64,000 nucleotides of DNA from Dipylidium caninum (taxonomy: Eukaryota; Platyhelminthes; Cestoda; Cyclophyllidea; Dipylidiidae), in contig QEYB01001152.1 of assembly GCA_017562135.1 (NCBI GenBank), positions 434,001 to 498,000 of the forward strand. Reading direction: 5' to 3'. The notes under the pieces were generated by a model, which searched no databases, had not been told where the DNA came from, and was given only the letters and a program-made list of their open reading frames with translations. The translations under genes and the position numbers were made by a program. This document shows, piece by piece, positions 24,628-38,700 of this stretch (positions within the stretch are counted from its first letter, which is position 1; every line of letters begins with the position of its first letter).

Positions 24628-25987
24628 GTCCGACCGCCTGATAAGAACACTGCAGAGGGAGGATTAGCGCGAAGTCAAACGAAGATATTTGCGTCTGCAC
24701 CAATCGAACGCAAAGGTCGCAAAAGTAGTTTCATGATCAATATTTCCCGCCCCTTTTTTAAAATTAGGACACACAAAGTAAAGACAAATATGCAATAATA
24801 TACGATTAATTATTGTAATCAAAGTAATTCAAGTGGCTATTATTAGCTAGCTAATCTAATAACGCGAAAGATTTACAAATAAGTTGTAAGGCCCTATAAC
24901 AGTAAAAGTTGGCTAATTTTTATAATTACCAAAGTTTATCAAGCTCTAAGGCTTTGATGTTTATGAACGGCGTAGTTTAGCTCAAAATAGAGATCATTTT
25001 CAGCCCCAGAAGGCCTGTTCACGAGTCATGCAAGTGCCCCCTCCATTAAATTTGCCCCCCCCCCCAACGGGCATTGTTAAATACTACTAGGTTGGATGTT
25101 ATAAGCCGCTGACTTTGTACCCACAGAAATAATTAGGAATGGTAGAGTAATCGGGAAATTCCCAGATACAAACGTGCTATGGCGCTTCGCTAGTAAGACC
25201 TCACGCAATTTGATTATTATCAATGATCTTAACTGACTTTCATCGACTTTAGTTGAGATCGCGGTGCTTAGAAAAATCTGATAGAAATATTCACGGTCTC
25301 CGAGGCCACACCCGGTAATTCTAAATAACATAAATACCAAGCCCCATCAACACTCCCGATGCTCCCTAATAGCACGAAGGCTTCCGGCCACCGGATCCTG
25401 TCTCTAAACTTCGCTAAGTCTTTTCCACGTCCCGCGAACTTTTATGACTGAATAACCCCCTCGCCCCTTCACCCGACTGGTCGCAAAACTTTTTCTCTGA
25501 ATTAACATGCCTTCAGGAAATAGCCCGAAATATCTGCGTGATAACTATTATGTAAAACCACGCGCTCCCGTATAAGCCCTTGATTTTCAAAAAATGAGCG
25601 AGTTTTCATGCTCTCACCCCCATCAAAACTTATCGGAAAAGATGCTGGAGCAGAATACCGAAGATCCAACGCAGACCACAAGCTAGATCTTTAACCCATT
25701 TATACTCGAAGGACCGCGCAGCTCCCAAAACAATCTTAACCCCCATCATTCCTGAAGCGCGCCTTAACAATTTCAACGACAGTATCAATCATCAAATTAC
25801 TTTCAGCTATTCGTTAACTTCCACCTCGCCATTCCAAAAACTGAAAATACAAAGCTGGACAGCTCGAAAGCGACGAAGGGACTGGACCTCGCTACCTTCT
25901 TGTATTCTGAATATATTATACATAGCAAAATAATCACCCATCCAAGAATTGGGATGTAATAAAATATCCTCAAATGGAGTGGAGTTC
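24628..25987. other. Intergenic, no gene seen
   Basis: AT-rich spacer between the BAG3-like start and the survivin-like stop codon. It contains a run of about ten C near 25,058. Short frames on the minus strand (for example 25,077-25,340) carry no motif and no convincing splice sites. Confidence 0.4.
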
Positions 25988-26960
25988 TTAACGCACATTC
26001 CGCCTTTTGGAAATTTTGGATTTTGAAATAGCTTTGGGCAAAGGGGGATCAACAGCTCTGGTAAAGAGAAGAGCAGCCTTTTCTAACTTACGCAAGTCGC
26101 TTTCGCATAGCTCTCGCCGCTTCTGCACTTCTTCTTCGAAGAGACCAATGAACTTAGCCCGAAAACGTGCGCATTCCACTTCGATCACAGCTCGACGTGA
26201 GGCAACCTCGTATCCACCGCCGTGTGTTTCCACCAGCAGCACAAATGGGCAGTCAGGGAAATGCACTTTATGTTGCGTCATCGGATCCTCCTGTAAATAG
26301 AAGATGAATCGAATTACACCGTATACACTGATTTGCAGGACTGAGACGCAGCCTCTATAAGTTTCCAACTAGTGCTTAAGACATTCATGTTTTAGTATTA
26401 ATCATTCCACTGGCGCACCATTTTCAATAAGAATATGGGTTAGACTAAAATATTACAATGAAGAAAATGACCCAAAGGAAATAAGTCTTTAAAAAAAATT
26501 CGCAAAACTAAGAACACAGTAATGATACATCTCTCATGCCTCATTTGACAATCGTTTTAACTTAGACCGATGTAATAAATTGGGCTCGGCCCTCTTTTTG
26601 TCGAAGAGAAACAAAACAAAGGATTAAAAACGAAAATCATTTAGGGGGTACTAGTCAGAACCAGTATTGTAAACATGATTTCATTATTTAGTCTCTAATA
26701 GGCAGCCCCTTCTAACGCTATCCTATGACAATTAAAATTAAGAAATCAGAACTCACATCGGGTGCCCACGAGCACAGCAAGTTGCGACATACAAAACACT
26801 GAACAGAGTCTTCTGAAATATCGGGTCGATGGTAAAAGCCAGCCTCAGCTAGGGTCTGCGGAATACATTTGTCAGCAGGACGCATATAAGGCCACTTTTT
26901 GAAAGTAGCGCGACGACCTGTAACGAGAGTCAGGGGGTCTTCGAGAAAGGGTTGCGACAT
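25988..26960 (-). CDS. Survivin-like single BIR domain protein
   Basis: Baculovirus-IAP-repeat protein of the survivin (BIRC5) type, 168 residues, complete. Exons are 26960-26757 and 26290-25988, phase 0. The BIR domain covers residues 18-85: TFKKWPY, then CIPQTLAEAGFYHRP, QCFVC, W65 and EDPMTQHKVHFPDC. The zinc ligands are Cys55, Cys58, His75 and Cys82, in the exact C-x2-C-x16-H-x6-C spacing. A C-terminal helix rich in Glu/Arg/Lys (residues about 100-145) matches the survivin coiled-coil tail, and the protein ends in a basic KRRNVR. Survivin works in the chromosomal passenger complex with Aurora B, borealin and INCENP; that role is inferred here. There is no RING domain, so this is not a classic E3-ligase IAP. 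It is slightly longer than human survivin (142). Confidence 0.85.
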
Positions 26961-28479
26961 CTAAATACAGTAAGCAAGATCAAGATGCGTCGATCACGTA
27001 CTTCCGCAAATGGTACTAGAAAGTATTTACGTCCGAAAGAACGATAGACGACATCCGCTACGTCCCGCCCGGTGCACAAGATACGGCCCGCAAATTGCGG
27101 TTGGCGGGCACTCGAAAACTTGAAAATATGACCTATAGTCGACTTTCAGGTAAGTAATTTCAACAAACGGACATATTGTTGTAGATTATATATGTGCACC
27201 ACTAAGGCGACTTCACTACAATGGCTTTTTACACTAGATATCAGAGCAAGAAACTTTTAGGGGGAATTCCTTTATTTCTAATGACTTCCCTATTTTGGCG
27301 ATACACAAACTCCGAGGTTAGTTGCGCACTGATCAGGAGGACTAAATAATCAGAAGAGTACTTCAAAGCCTTTAATTTTCTAAGTCTTTATAGAAGCGAG
27401 TTTCGCCAGCAACTTGAATCACAGTGGTCTTACTAACGCCTGTTGTCTATCGGTAACCTTACCTAGAAATTAGAACGCACTTGGCTTTAATATTCATGCA
27501 TGCGTCATCAGACCCAAGCGAATGGAGCCTTTCCGTAAGTTTCTGTGCGTAAATTCTGGCATTCCTCACAAATGGAATGCAAATTTAATTTCGAGTGGGC
27601 TTGTCATTGCCACTTACATATGACAACACGCTGCTTTGCACCTTTCTTTTGACGTCGTGAGTCTTACTTGCCCACCTGAGTTGAAAGTAACTAAATGTTG
27701 CATTAACCACTGTCTATGGCCACTTAATGGATATCTTGTGTGACAAAAGGCTATCACTTGCACTTGTCTATTCCATTTCGCCGAGTTTAAACTGACGCAT
27801 GAGTCATTTCGGCTGTGTAAATGTAGTTTAAAATACAGTCCCTTTTTCGCTGGCTTAGATGCTGTTTAACAATCAAAGCTTGGGGGACGTAGCTTGTGAG
27901 CCTCTTGCCCTCTGAAGGAAACCACAGGCCTCGATAACATGACTGGAACATCGCGATATGAATTTGTCTTACTTAAATCAGAGAAGCGAAGCGATATGCC
28001 CGTGACTCAATAGGATCACTTTTAGCAAACCACAGACCTCTGCAAATAACTCAAACCGTGCTAATTGAGATATTTTACATTCGCACTTTACATCGTGTTT
28101 AGAAGGAAGGTTTGTTTACTCGCCTAATACCAAAACTTTCACTCACTGTAATAGTAAGACATGTCGATGCAAATTCCTTACAACCTCGTCAACTTCCTTA
28201 GGAAAGCACTTTCGAATAGTCTCAGTACCGCTCCCACAACCGTTTCGAGTAAGTGACTAATTCCCCTAATTGTACTGGTGGGTGAAGTACTGCAGTATGG
28301 GCACGTGAAAGCGTTGTCAATGCTCTGCTTACACACAACTATAATTTTTGAGAACAATTTGTGTTCCAAATAAATAGTTGTTTAAAACACTGAGTAGGGT
28401 TAGTCTACGTTAATGACAATCGTACATAGTTAAGTTCAAGGACAATGGTGACATTTGTCAAAAGACAAGTTGTTTATCG
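26961..28479. other. Intergenic, no gene seen
   Basis: AT-rich spacer upstream of the survivin-like gene and downstream of the amine receptor. No long open frame or RNA gene was recognised. Confidence 0.4.
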
Positions 28480-31400
28480 TCAACAATTCAGGCGACAACC
28501 TTTGAAGTAACTCCTGCCCTTGCCTCTGCAATATTTGCCAGTGAGGATCTTAATGAATGCTCTGCGATAATCCGGAGAAAATATGGTGTAAATGATGGGA
28601 TTCAAGAGCGAGTTCAGATAGCCCAACCATAGGAGAAATTTCTCTCCCGCCTCGGGTAAGGAGAAGGCCTTGGTGCAGAGCGGATGTACCAGAGCGTTTA
28701 TGGAGAAGGGTATCCAACAGAGGAGGAAACAGCTCGTGATGATAGCCAGTGTGCGTGCTGCGCGGCCCTCGCGTCGGTGCTCCAAGCGCTCTCGACGCTC
28801 AACCACTGCTTCCACGGCTGCCAGTGAAAAGTGCTTACCAACAAACCGTTTCTTTATCGACATGAAAGAGTAACTGATCCCAGTTTCTAAATCATGTTTG
28901 CGTTTGTTTCCGTTGAGGTGACGGTCAGCTGAGGAAAAGCCATTCGCTCCTGGTGGAGGTGAGGACGGAGACGAGGGGGATATTTGACTAGAAGCAAAGG
29001 TACGTTGTGGAGTCGACAGGGGTGTTTGAGGAACGAATGGCGACTGAATGGAGGGTATATCAATGGGTTTTGGCGAAGCGGACGGTGAGTGAGTGAAATT
29101 GTCGAACGGGTCGTCGGCATCGACTCCGACATCGTCATCATCATCCACCCACATGGTGGGGCTGGAGAGGCGCGCATCCTTGACACAATACTGTGATGAG
29201 TCTGTGTTTGTTGAAAAGACCTTTTGCGTGATGTCGAGTCCCATTCCACTGGCGAGGCGAGTAATCGGCCTTGGGGGTGCTGCGCTGATTGCCGCCGCCT
29301 CCATCAGGGTCACAATGGACTCGCACGTTTTCATAATGTTTGTTACAGAGGAAGGATACTTTAACCACTTGAATTTGTTTCGCCGAATTCTTCGCCTTGC
29401 CGAAAAGTATATTTTGACGTAGATAAAAAGAAGGAAAGTTGTGGGCAGAAAGAAGGCGCCCACTGTTGAGAAAACAGTATACACTTTATTAGTATTGATA
29501 ACACAGAGTCCGTCATTAAGCACTTGTGCAATAAGGTTGCTAGTCTCAGTTGCGGTGAATCTACTCGGTAGAGATATGGATATAGAAGCGAGCCACACAG
29601 CGAATATCATTCCACATATAATTTTCTTATTGTTGCTACGACTGTAGTCCGCCCGAGTGACAGCCCAGTATCGGTCAATGGCGATGGCCACGAGGTGCAA
29701 AATGGAGGCTGTGCAGCAGAGAACATCCATAACTATCCAAAAGTCGCAAATTGACAGGCCTAGACGGGAACAGGGAAAACGTTAATTCACTCATCTTCCC
29801 GCGAAGCACCGGCCTTCTTCCTGCAAGGCACTTGTCCCTACCCATCTCCACACCTCGGTGGATAGCGTGGCCAAGTCTTGTGTAAAATTAGCTTGAAACA
29901 CCACTTTTGCGGTGAAGTTAAGTGTGTCTTCGTCCTGCAACACTAAAGAGGTGAATTAACGAGCATGACGTATTCAATGACAAGGGCCAATTCGATGCGG
30001 GTACACGACGACTGCGAACGTCTTCGCCTTCAAGATGTGTTCCATGGTGAATAAGTTAAGCGAGAGAGGTGATACGACTTCTTCGGGCCCACTTTCGAAA
30101 GGACGAGGTGGTGCGAGGAATGGAGCGAAAAGTTCAACCGATAAGTACTCAACAATGGGCTAATGCTGTGGCGAAAACGGTGAGAGGAGAACAAATTCCC
30201 ATTGGCCTCATTGCAAAGCGCGTAGAAAGAAGTCGTCGCGATGCACAAATGCCCAGGTGGGTGGATGAGTGAGTGAGTGAGAAGTCTTTGCCAAGTCATC
30301 TCTCGCTCCGGGGAGGTGCAACCTTCCAGTCATCAAAATTTGACTTCGGTTACCGACTTTCATGTCTTAGCAACCTTGCCGGCGTTGCCGTAGGCCATAA
30401 AAAGCTCACCTCCCTTAAAACCATTCATTTGACCAGTAATCTGCTTTGGCGGTAAAGCCTAGATTTTCATATATTTTTATTATCGCCTAGACGTAGCACT
30501 TTGCTGGAAAAAGGGGAATCCCACTGATTTTTGAAGGTGTTGACACCCATTCTGGTTATTTATGCCTCTCGCAGCACCACATTCCCACCACAGCGGCCGG
30601 AAAGCTGTGGACCCGATGACCTCGCAGGGGTCAACAACATCAGCAAAAGGTGTTGCGGCTCAGACAAAATGCCAGTGAATCTGACGGTTCAGTTTACAAC
30701 ACTTAGAGCTCAGCTAATTTAGGGTGTTTCGGGCTTTGGATAGTCTGGTTTCCCACACGCTCAACTCCCTCAGCTGCCGCACGAAACCAGCGCAAAACTT
30801 GTGATGTTGAAGTTCTCCAGGGCTACAAACGCAAACCAATAAAGCCGAGCTTTAAAGTCACAACCCACAACTATAAAACCTTCACACGGCTGGATTTTCT
30901 TTGATGGTTCGAGTCACGGTGGAGCAAGACGTAACCTTGCGAGGAGCGAGTGTTGGCCACGTCAGAAGAGCACGAAGGATTTCCACGTGCAATTGATGGG
31001 AACCTCGTGATGACACTCAGAGAGGGCGGTTTTTCCGACTACTCTGCGAAACACTCGAGAGCAACCTCGCTGCTCAGAGCCCAGTTCGCGAAATAGGCAA
31101 TTTAGGGGAGGATGCGCGAATTTCGTTCAAATGACTCGACAAACGGTGGACCGACACGCGAGGTTGCAGCCCCTGTCGGGTGTTAGCTGCACAGCCTAGC
31201 GCTGCGGCGGCTCGAGTTCGAGCTGTGGGCGGTGGTCCGCACTGCTGCCGGTGAACTCTGCAACGCCAGCAGCGTCGCCGGTCAGTCACAAACTGGCAAT
31301 GTATATGTAAGGCGCATGGGCAGGGCATTCATACTACCAACACGCACATGGAAAATAATTGTTTACAAACTGGAGTTCAATTGTGCGCCCATAAAGCGGC

Positions 31401-34400
31401 AATGAGAATTACCCTGACGCCCTGGAGAGGACCACTCAAAGTGATGATTGAGGAAGCTCGGAAATCTCCGCACCAATAAGGTCTTAACGTCGATTAAATT
31501 CGTCTTCCTCAAAATAAGATATGACTGGCGGAATGTACAAAAAAATAGTCTTGGCTGTGAGGCTAACGCAGCTGCACTCCGTGAGGCATCGGAATTATCC
31601 ACCTTCCCGTAAACTCCTTGTACGAAGCAAGTCAATCACTCGTGTGGGCGCTGCCGGTGGATCGGCATTCGCATCAGGCCGTTCGGAGAGCCCGTCTCTC
31701 ATGTTTGCGGACAGCGGTTTTTCTTGCCTAGCTCAACCCCTCCCCCCGCCTCCCCCTACCTTGTGTTGAGCTACGGGCTGACAAGACGATTTTAGGCAGG
31801 CCACTGGCATCTGGCGGTCAAAGGTTTTCTCATAGACAGGGATAATTCCCTTGAAGGACGTGGCGCTTTTGAAAAAGGCCCAATCTCAGTGGACCACTGC
31901 CCTGCCTGGGGTTGCGTTTCCTCCGGGTCTTCATAACACTCCGCAAGGAGGCTCAAAGTCTGCTCGAAGCGTCTTAGCAACAATGTGCTGCCGGACCACA
32001 ACGCCCGGCATTACGGCGTCTCTGAGCGGTCGTGGCCGCGGGAAGCTTTCGTTTTAACGGAAAACAGAATATATCAGCAGTTGCAATGCACCATAAAAAG
32101 GTGCTTGTATGGAAAGAAATTAGCGGTGGTTTGTAAGTGTAAGTGGTTTTTTAGTGGACCTTGCGACAGCCCACGCGCGGGAGGGGAATGGCCTGCCACT
32201 CTCTCTCTCGCTGCGGTCATTTGTCGCCACTGGGATCACTCAATTAGAAGGTGCGTTTAACAAGGGTTAAGTGGCCTTTGCGTGGTCAGAGCAGCATGAC
32301 GAAAAGCGCGCAGGCCAACGTACCTAAAAACCACCTCGTGGAGACCGCATCCAGTGCGCTGATGGGCATGACCAGGACGGCCACCATCAAGTCCGCGACA
32401 GCCAGGCTGACAATGAGGTAATTGGAGAATCGCTGAAAAGCGGAAGCAAGCGACGTTTTTACACCCCGCAGTCACACGGCAGGAAAGCGCTTTGCTTCTT
32501 CGGACAAAAGTGGCACTGCGACAAGATTATGAGCACGTGTCGCGCATCCGAAGGGAGACCAACAGCCCCGGTAAAATGGAGTAGTCCCACATTCGCATTG
32601 TTCAACCGGACGAAATGTGGCTCGTCAAGGTTTTGCCTTAACAATACCGGATGTTTCGCAGCGTATTTCTCATTGTCAGAGGATTACCACTTCGGCGACT
32701 GGGAGAGTGGAGAGCCGAACATAACGACGGTCGTGGCGACGCGCAGACAGAATTCTACTTCACGAAGGTCTGAGTTTTATTACTGACGACTGAGAGGGCT
32801 AATTACTTTACAGGTAATCGCGTGGCACATAAATCGTTTCAACAGGGAGACCATTTACGATTGCCCTGCGCCCCCTCCCAGTTATTCCTTCACTTAGTGC
32901 CTTCCATTACGTCTGCATGCTATTTCCCATGCATGAGATTGCATCAATAGAATCTCCCGGCAAAACACATGAGTACACACAGGACTGACACCCCCTGAGC
33001 TGACTGGCCGTAAGGCAATGAAATTCCCGAAGAATGTCCGGTGCATGTTCTGTCTTCTCTCCCCTTTGCCCTGTCCCGTGCGTCGCAGTGCGGGGGAAGC
33101 ATCCTTCGACAGGCAAAAACTGCCCGGTCCATCACCGCCACCCGAGAATTTCCAAAAGGAGGCCAGACGACTGTGAGATAAGGCTTCGATAGGTCGGACC
33201 ACTGCCTGCGACCCATGCTCGCCATGAGGTCTTTCACCGAGCTTCGGTCAGTAAGCTGCAGCTAATGGTTGCCCCTCAGCCTCACCAGGCCACTTTATGG
33301 GTAAGGAGGAAGGTGCAAGCATAAGGCGCGTCATCCTTCCAATATCCATCGACAGAGGAGTGCAACACCAGTGTACCAAATGGGCTCCTTTCATCAAACG
33401 CATAACTCCATCATCCCCTTCCTCTCCCCATTGGAAACGCTCTTCACCATCTGGTCATTTTAAGCGCAACTACTTCCTCCACAGTGCACAACATTTTATC
33501 TGCGATTTTTGGGCGAATTGCCATCTTTCGGGCATCTCTTAAGCAAATCCGAGCGCCTCTGCGTTGTGCACGGAAGCTGAGTTGTCGGCTTGAAGGGGGA
33601 GGACCTCAGGCTTTTAACGTTTCGATGATTAACGACAAACCTTGAGCCTTCTTAACGGTGAAGATCGAATTTCTTGTGGAGAATGCCGCCCTAAAGGTAG
33701 TGTGATCTGGTGTTGCGTCACTTTTACTGCGATTAATGGGAACCACACAAAACCCCTTCTACATCGTCTAGAAAAACTGACTGACCTACGACGCAGGCGA
33801 GGGCTCTTGAATACCAGCTGCGTGACTTTAATTAATCGCGGAAGTGAGAAAAAACTAAGTTGGCACATTGGGAGGCTTTGAGGGGCGTTAGGGGGGGAGC
33901 AGCCGCACTTCACGGCGGCGACAGCACGGACGTCCCCGAGTGTAGCCCGGCGAAGCGGTGGAATGACCGATGAGGTGAAGTGACGCCGTGCAAGGGCAGG
34001 TGTCGAGTGTGCTCTCCCTGGCCGATGTGTGTTGCGACGCTTTTTGTGCGGGTGAGATGCTGAAACAGTCAGCGGGCATGTGGGCCGGGCTCAGAGCCTG
34101 AGGCCCTTCGAAAGTGTCACGTCTTCAGCCTATAAAAGCGCGATGAGTGGCAGCATGAAGCGTCCGCGCATCGCAGGGGAAAACTGGTCAGACTCCGCAG
34201 AATTCGATGCGCAATTTAACTTCTTCGAAATCCATAAGCAACTTGAACTACCCCATATTTTCTCAAATTGTCACAATGAGCTTTTCCGGAGGTGAGATGT
34301 AGGGTCTGCTCGACTTAGGACGTTGAAGTAATTCAAGTTATGAACGTGTTTTGCTCGCCCGTCACCTCGTGTCGGAAGGCGGCACAAAAGTGGTGAATGG

Positions 34401-35756
34401 TCTTCAGTACAAAAAACTTCCTATCACGCGTCAGAGGCACTTTGGCTCAGTCATAATTTGGTGGCAGACAGGTTGGGCCTAATAACACCACAAAATGCTC
34501 CTTAACGATGTCAAAATATGATTTATCAGGATGAGATATCAGAAGGTGAATTTGCGTAGTCTCAGTAGTGAGAGGGAAGATGTCTGTTCCTACTTAACAC
34601 AGCACTCCTTTTGCCTCTCCACTGAGCTTGTAAGTGCAGTAAAAATCTCATTATTTTATATCTTGGCGAAATGACGTGAATCTTGGGGTTTAATGCACAC
34701 GCCTCATGAAAGCATCCCGAGGGGCTCAGGCTCGCCCGCTGCCCGCTCTCCGGCACGCCTTCCCTCCGCCCGACACCCTCGTCCGTTGCAAGACCGGACG
34801 CCAACACTTAGGCCTGTGTTAGTCCTGGGCACTGTAACTCACAGTAATCCACAGTTATTAGGGAGGCGTCACTGCTCATTAATCGGGGGGAGGTATTTTC
34901 ACACTTTTCATCCCGGTCTCAGAGTTGCGCTATCGCGTTCACCAAAGGCCAGGGCTAGTTGGAACGATTGGAATAAACTTCCGGACATCGACAGGCAAAG
35001 TTGTCTTTATTCACCCCCGGGAGCCGATTAATACGCTCCATTATAAGACAAAAACTGCCTTGGGAGTGGTCGGCAGTAGTGGCGGTAACCAGTAGCTGGT
35101 GAACCGTTTTGTTTCAGCATGACTGTCGCGTGAAGGAAAAGCGCTCTTTAACAACACCACTGATATTTCGTAAGTTTCCGTTTTTGGCGTTATTCTATTT
35201 CTTATTGAAAGGTATTGCTAGTATCCGCGCAATGATAGTCACGGTTGAGCTAAATGCTTTTTGTTGGAATAATTTTTGGGGTTATCGGTGATGACTTGGT
35301 TTGGAGTATGGCTTCAGGGAAAGTCGGTTGGCTAGAGGCGAACCCATAATTGAAGGGAAATGATTCCTGGCACATTATTGTGGAAGGAGTAGGCAAAACT
35401 AACACAAGGAGACGTGTTACCTGCAGACTCCTTTCCAGGAAGACGGCAGCCACAACCAATCCGTTTCCAAACACCGTGCAAAGAATAAGACATATGAGGA
35501 CGAGGAGTATGACAGTGGTGCAGGGAGGCGGGTAGCGCGGTTCGAATTGCGCTGTTGGACCCCACACTTCAGTTCTCCGCGAAAGGGCTCGGTCATTGGC
35601 CGGATTCTTCACTCTTTCTATCACAAGAACAGTGGGCTCCCCGTAGCGGAAGTGTGGACGACAATCTGCCGCCTCTTGTGCACATAACATTAAAAATGAA
35701 TCGAGGGTAGCGAAAACCAAAAGGAGCTCGAAACTTATATGACGGTAACGCCCCAT
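28480..35756 (-). CDS. Class A biogenic-amine receptor, probably 5-HT1/5-HT7-type serotonin receptor
   Basis: Seven-helix plasma-membrane receptor, 574 residues, complete. Exons are 35756-35421, 32432-32324 and 29759-28480, with phases 0 and 1 that match. Exon 1 carries the extracellular N-terminus and TM1 (LVLICLILCTVFGNGLVV, with the GN motif). Exon 2 gives NYLIVSLAVADLMVAVLVMP (TM2, Asp2.50). Exon 3 gives CDFWIVMDVLCC (TM3, with the amine-binding Asp3.32), DRYWAVTRADY, TM4, an ECL2 Cys, TM5, a long third intracellular loop with an acidic stretch, LCWIPFSI (TM6) and LGYLNSLLNPIIYTIF (TM7, NPxxY). Asp3.32 plus DRYWAVT point to an amine ligand. LGYxNSLLNPIIYTIF and the TxxDY after DRY favour serotonin type 1/7 over dopamine or octopamine, but subtype is not certain. 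The introns are about 3.0 and 2.6 kb. Confidence 0.85.
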
Positions 35757-38700
35757 ATGCTGTTGGCATTCGGACTAGATCTTGCAGCGCATGGTGAGTG
35801 TAACAGATGGGAAATAAGAGTTTCGTAACAAGAAATTTACTCATATTACACAAAATTGTCTGCAGTGAGGTTGAAGGCACGACGATTTGTCCGATTGGCT
35901 CTGCAGTGTTTGCGTCCGTTCTCTGATTGGTTCCGAATACTTTTGTGAAGGCGGAAAGTCACCAAATAACTTCACATTTTAGGTCAACACATTCGTTCGG
36001 TTTCTCGCGACTACTTAGGCCACAGATCTCCTCCCCGACTGCAAAAGCAGTGGTGGTGCTGACGCCACCACAGAGGCAGTACGAACAGCGGTTTTCACAA
36101 GCGCTTCAGTGTTTACAAATTAGTGGGCGTCCGTTTAGCGACTTGCAAAGGGCTATGAAAGTCAAAAACACTAAACTGGAAGTCGACTTACTGCCTTTCT
36201 GGTATAAATTATCACCTCACTAGAGAAGTAAAGAGTAAGAAGTGTACGAGCCGACCGATTGTGCATTAAGTCGGTCTTACGATGTGAAACATCGTACCCG
36301 GCCTCTCCTTTTGCGGTAAACTGTGCATATTCGGATGTCGTCCGCATACATTTTATTAATGGGTGTGTTTTATAGAGGAATAATCAGTTGAAGGAAACAA
36401 ATGATGATAGTGAAAGAGTTCTTTTTCTCCTTGTGTCTTCTTAGCACAGAAAAGGAAGCCGCGTGCGCGAGGCGAGGCACAAACTGACAGAGGGTGTTTG
36501 GCAGTCACAATAGTCGTAATTGCATGCCACATAAAAGAGTCGAAGCAGAGTATAACTGGTCAACGAACTCTTTTTAACATTACCTCGCGTCCCTCCTGGG
36601 CTGTGGCCTTCGAATGAAAACCATCCCGCCGCACGAAAAGTGCACCCGATGAGGTTAGAGAAGCCCGTCGTGCACAGTGTGTCATTCTGGTGAATATTCC
36701 CACTCCTGACGATATGTCGGGTTGAGTAGGAGTGGGCATTTGAGACTAAGGTGTTACATGGTATTTGAATATCCCGCCTTCACACGTGTACAATTTGTCG
36801 TTTGAATCCAGTTGAATCAGAGTAAATGAATCCAAATAAAAGATACCTTTTAAGATCGAGATGGCCGCGGACGAGATATCATCGCGGTTGCTAGATGAAA
36901 GTGATAATCTCAGTGGAATGCTTGCTTCATTCGTAATCTTCACCTGGAACAACACACACCTCACAGCGGAGATGGTTGGAGCCGGATGAGTCAAGCGAAT
37001 ACCGTGAACCTGCCCAGAAGGAGGGTGAGTGGGAGTTGGACTCACAGGCCCAGTTCTCGCCGACCAGATATTCATCTGGTAAGGTTAACTCCATTATAGA
37101 AGTGGATACTTTCGTCCCCTTAGCTTTGTACGTTCGTCACGTGGGGGAATATTATTAGGTTTGGGCTCCGTATGAAAAGTTCTCCCAAATTATCTGTTTA
37201 CACGTCTGGCTCAAATAATGGTAATTACCAGGACGGTAAATTGTTACGAACACAAACCTAAATTACAGAAGAAAACGTGTCCACACAACAAAATTTTGGC
37301 CAAATTTTCATTAACTTAGGGCTATTTGATGAATATTCGGGCAGAATCAGACTGGCGCACGCATCATAAACTGATCGACCCTCGCGCCGTGCGTTGAATC
37401 TCGATCTGGCGCAGTTCAACTCGCACCGCCGCGGTTGCACGAGGAGAAGGGAAGCGACTCACACGCGAGTCGGTGCAATAATGCTCACTTATGAAGGGAG
37501 GAAGGGTTTACTTCCATTAATGGCTCCTTTCAGATATTTCAGGTTAGTTAAATCGCAATTACAGAAAGGAGCTTCAAGTGTAATCCTTGATGCAACACCT
37601 GGCTTCCAAGATTGCTCTGCCTCAACACTTAGTTTGAACTCGTGCCTTGGTAACGGCCAGAATAAATGCGGATGAAGCTTCCGCAGATTTAAAATCAAAA
37701 TTATCTTAAAACATAAAAGGCGGCTACCCCAATAACAGTACTCCAAGAAAACATATAACATGTAGAACACTGAAGTTGTGGACTTAAGTAGAAATATGGG
37801 CAGGAATTGCATACAAGATTCGAAGAAAAGCAACGTAAAAAAACAACTAATTCTTGGTTATATTTTGGCTGAAATTTGGCCTCAATATATTGCCCTAACA
37901 TATCCAGTTAACAATTTTTTGCATGCTACATGCTAGACGGTGATCATCTTCAGAATATCTCCATCTTAAATACAATAGAAAAGCTCACTAATAACATTTT
38001 ACTCCTGAGGAGAAGAGAGATTTTATCCCGCCTTGAGTGACTTTGCTCAGCCGAACCATATTTCCGCATAAACCGGACTATATTGATTAGACAGAAGATT
38101 TACAACATATTTTTCAGTGGATAATTGTCTCGCTGTTGTCATTCCCTTAAATTTGAGCCCATGCCCTCCTATGCTACCAAAGGAAATCTCCTCTTATTCA
38201 GACTTCGCACTACAGATTCATATATTAACAGAGACTAAATTAAAGTCAGCCAAAAGACTATGATCATGGGGAAGCGATTAATGTATTAAAGGTAGTGTAA
38301 AGTAAAGAAAGTAGTTGCTCTGAATTATCTTGTACCTGAAGGCATATTAAATGGCGTCTCCTCATAACAGTCCACAAATCTCGACTGCTGTTAACAGCCC
38401 CTAGATAACTATTTGTAGTTGGGATGATATTGGTTAAGCTGAAAGGTGGAGTAGGAAGTGCCAGTAAGGGGGGGTTCTCTGAGGAAGATTATAGGAAATG
38501 CTAATAGGGCAGGTTTAAACCTGTGGGGGGGGGCAGTAACAAACATTTCTCAAAACTTTGTGTACATCATATAAGTGGTCAAACCCATCCTTGAACTCAA
38601 AAGTCGTCTGTTAGCATAGAAAGTATTAAAGCAATTCAAAAATCGACGCCATGAAATCAATCCATTGCTAACATTGATTATTCCGTGCTCTTATCCTAAT

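Noticed and set aside
25050..25065. Run of C residues
   Set aside because: A single homopolymer tract without further structure; not considered a functional element.
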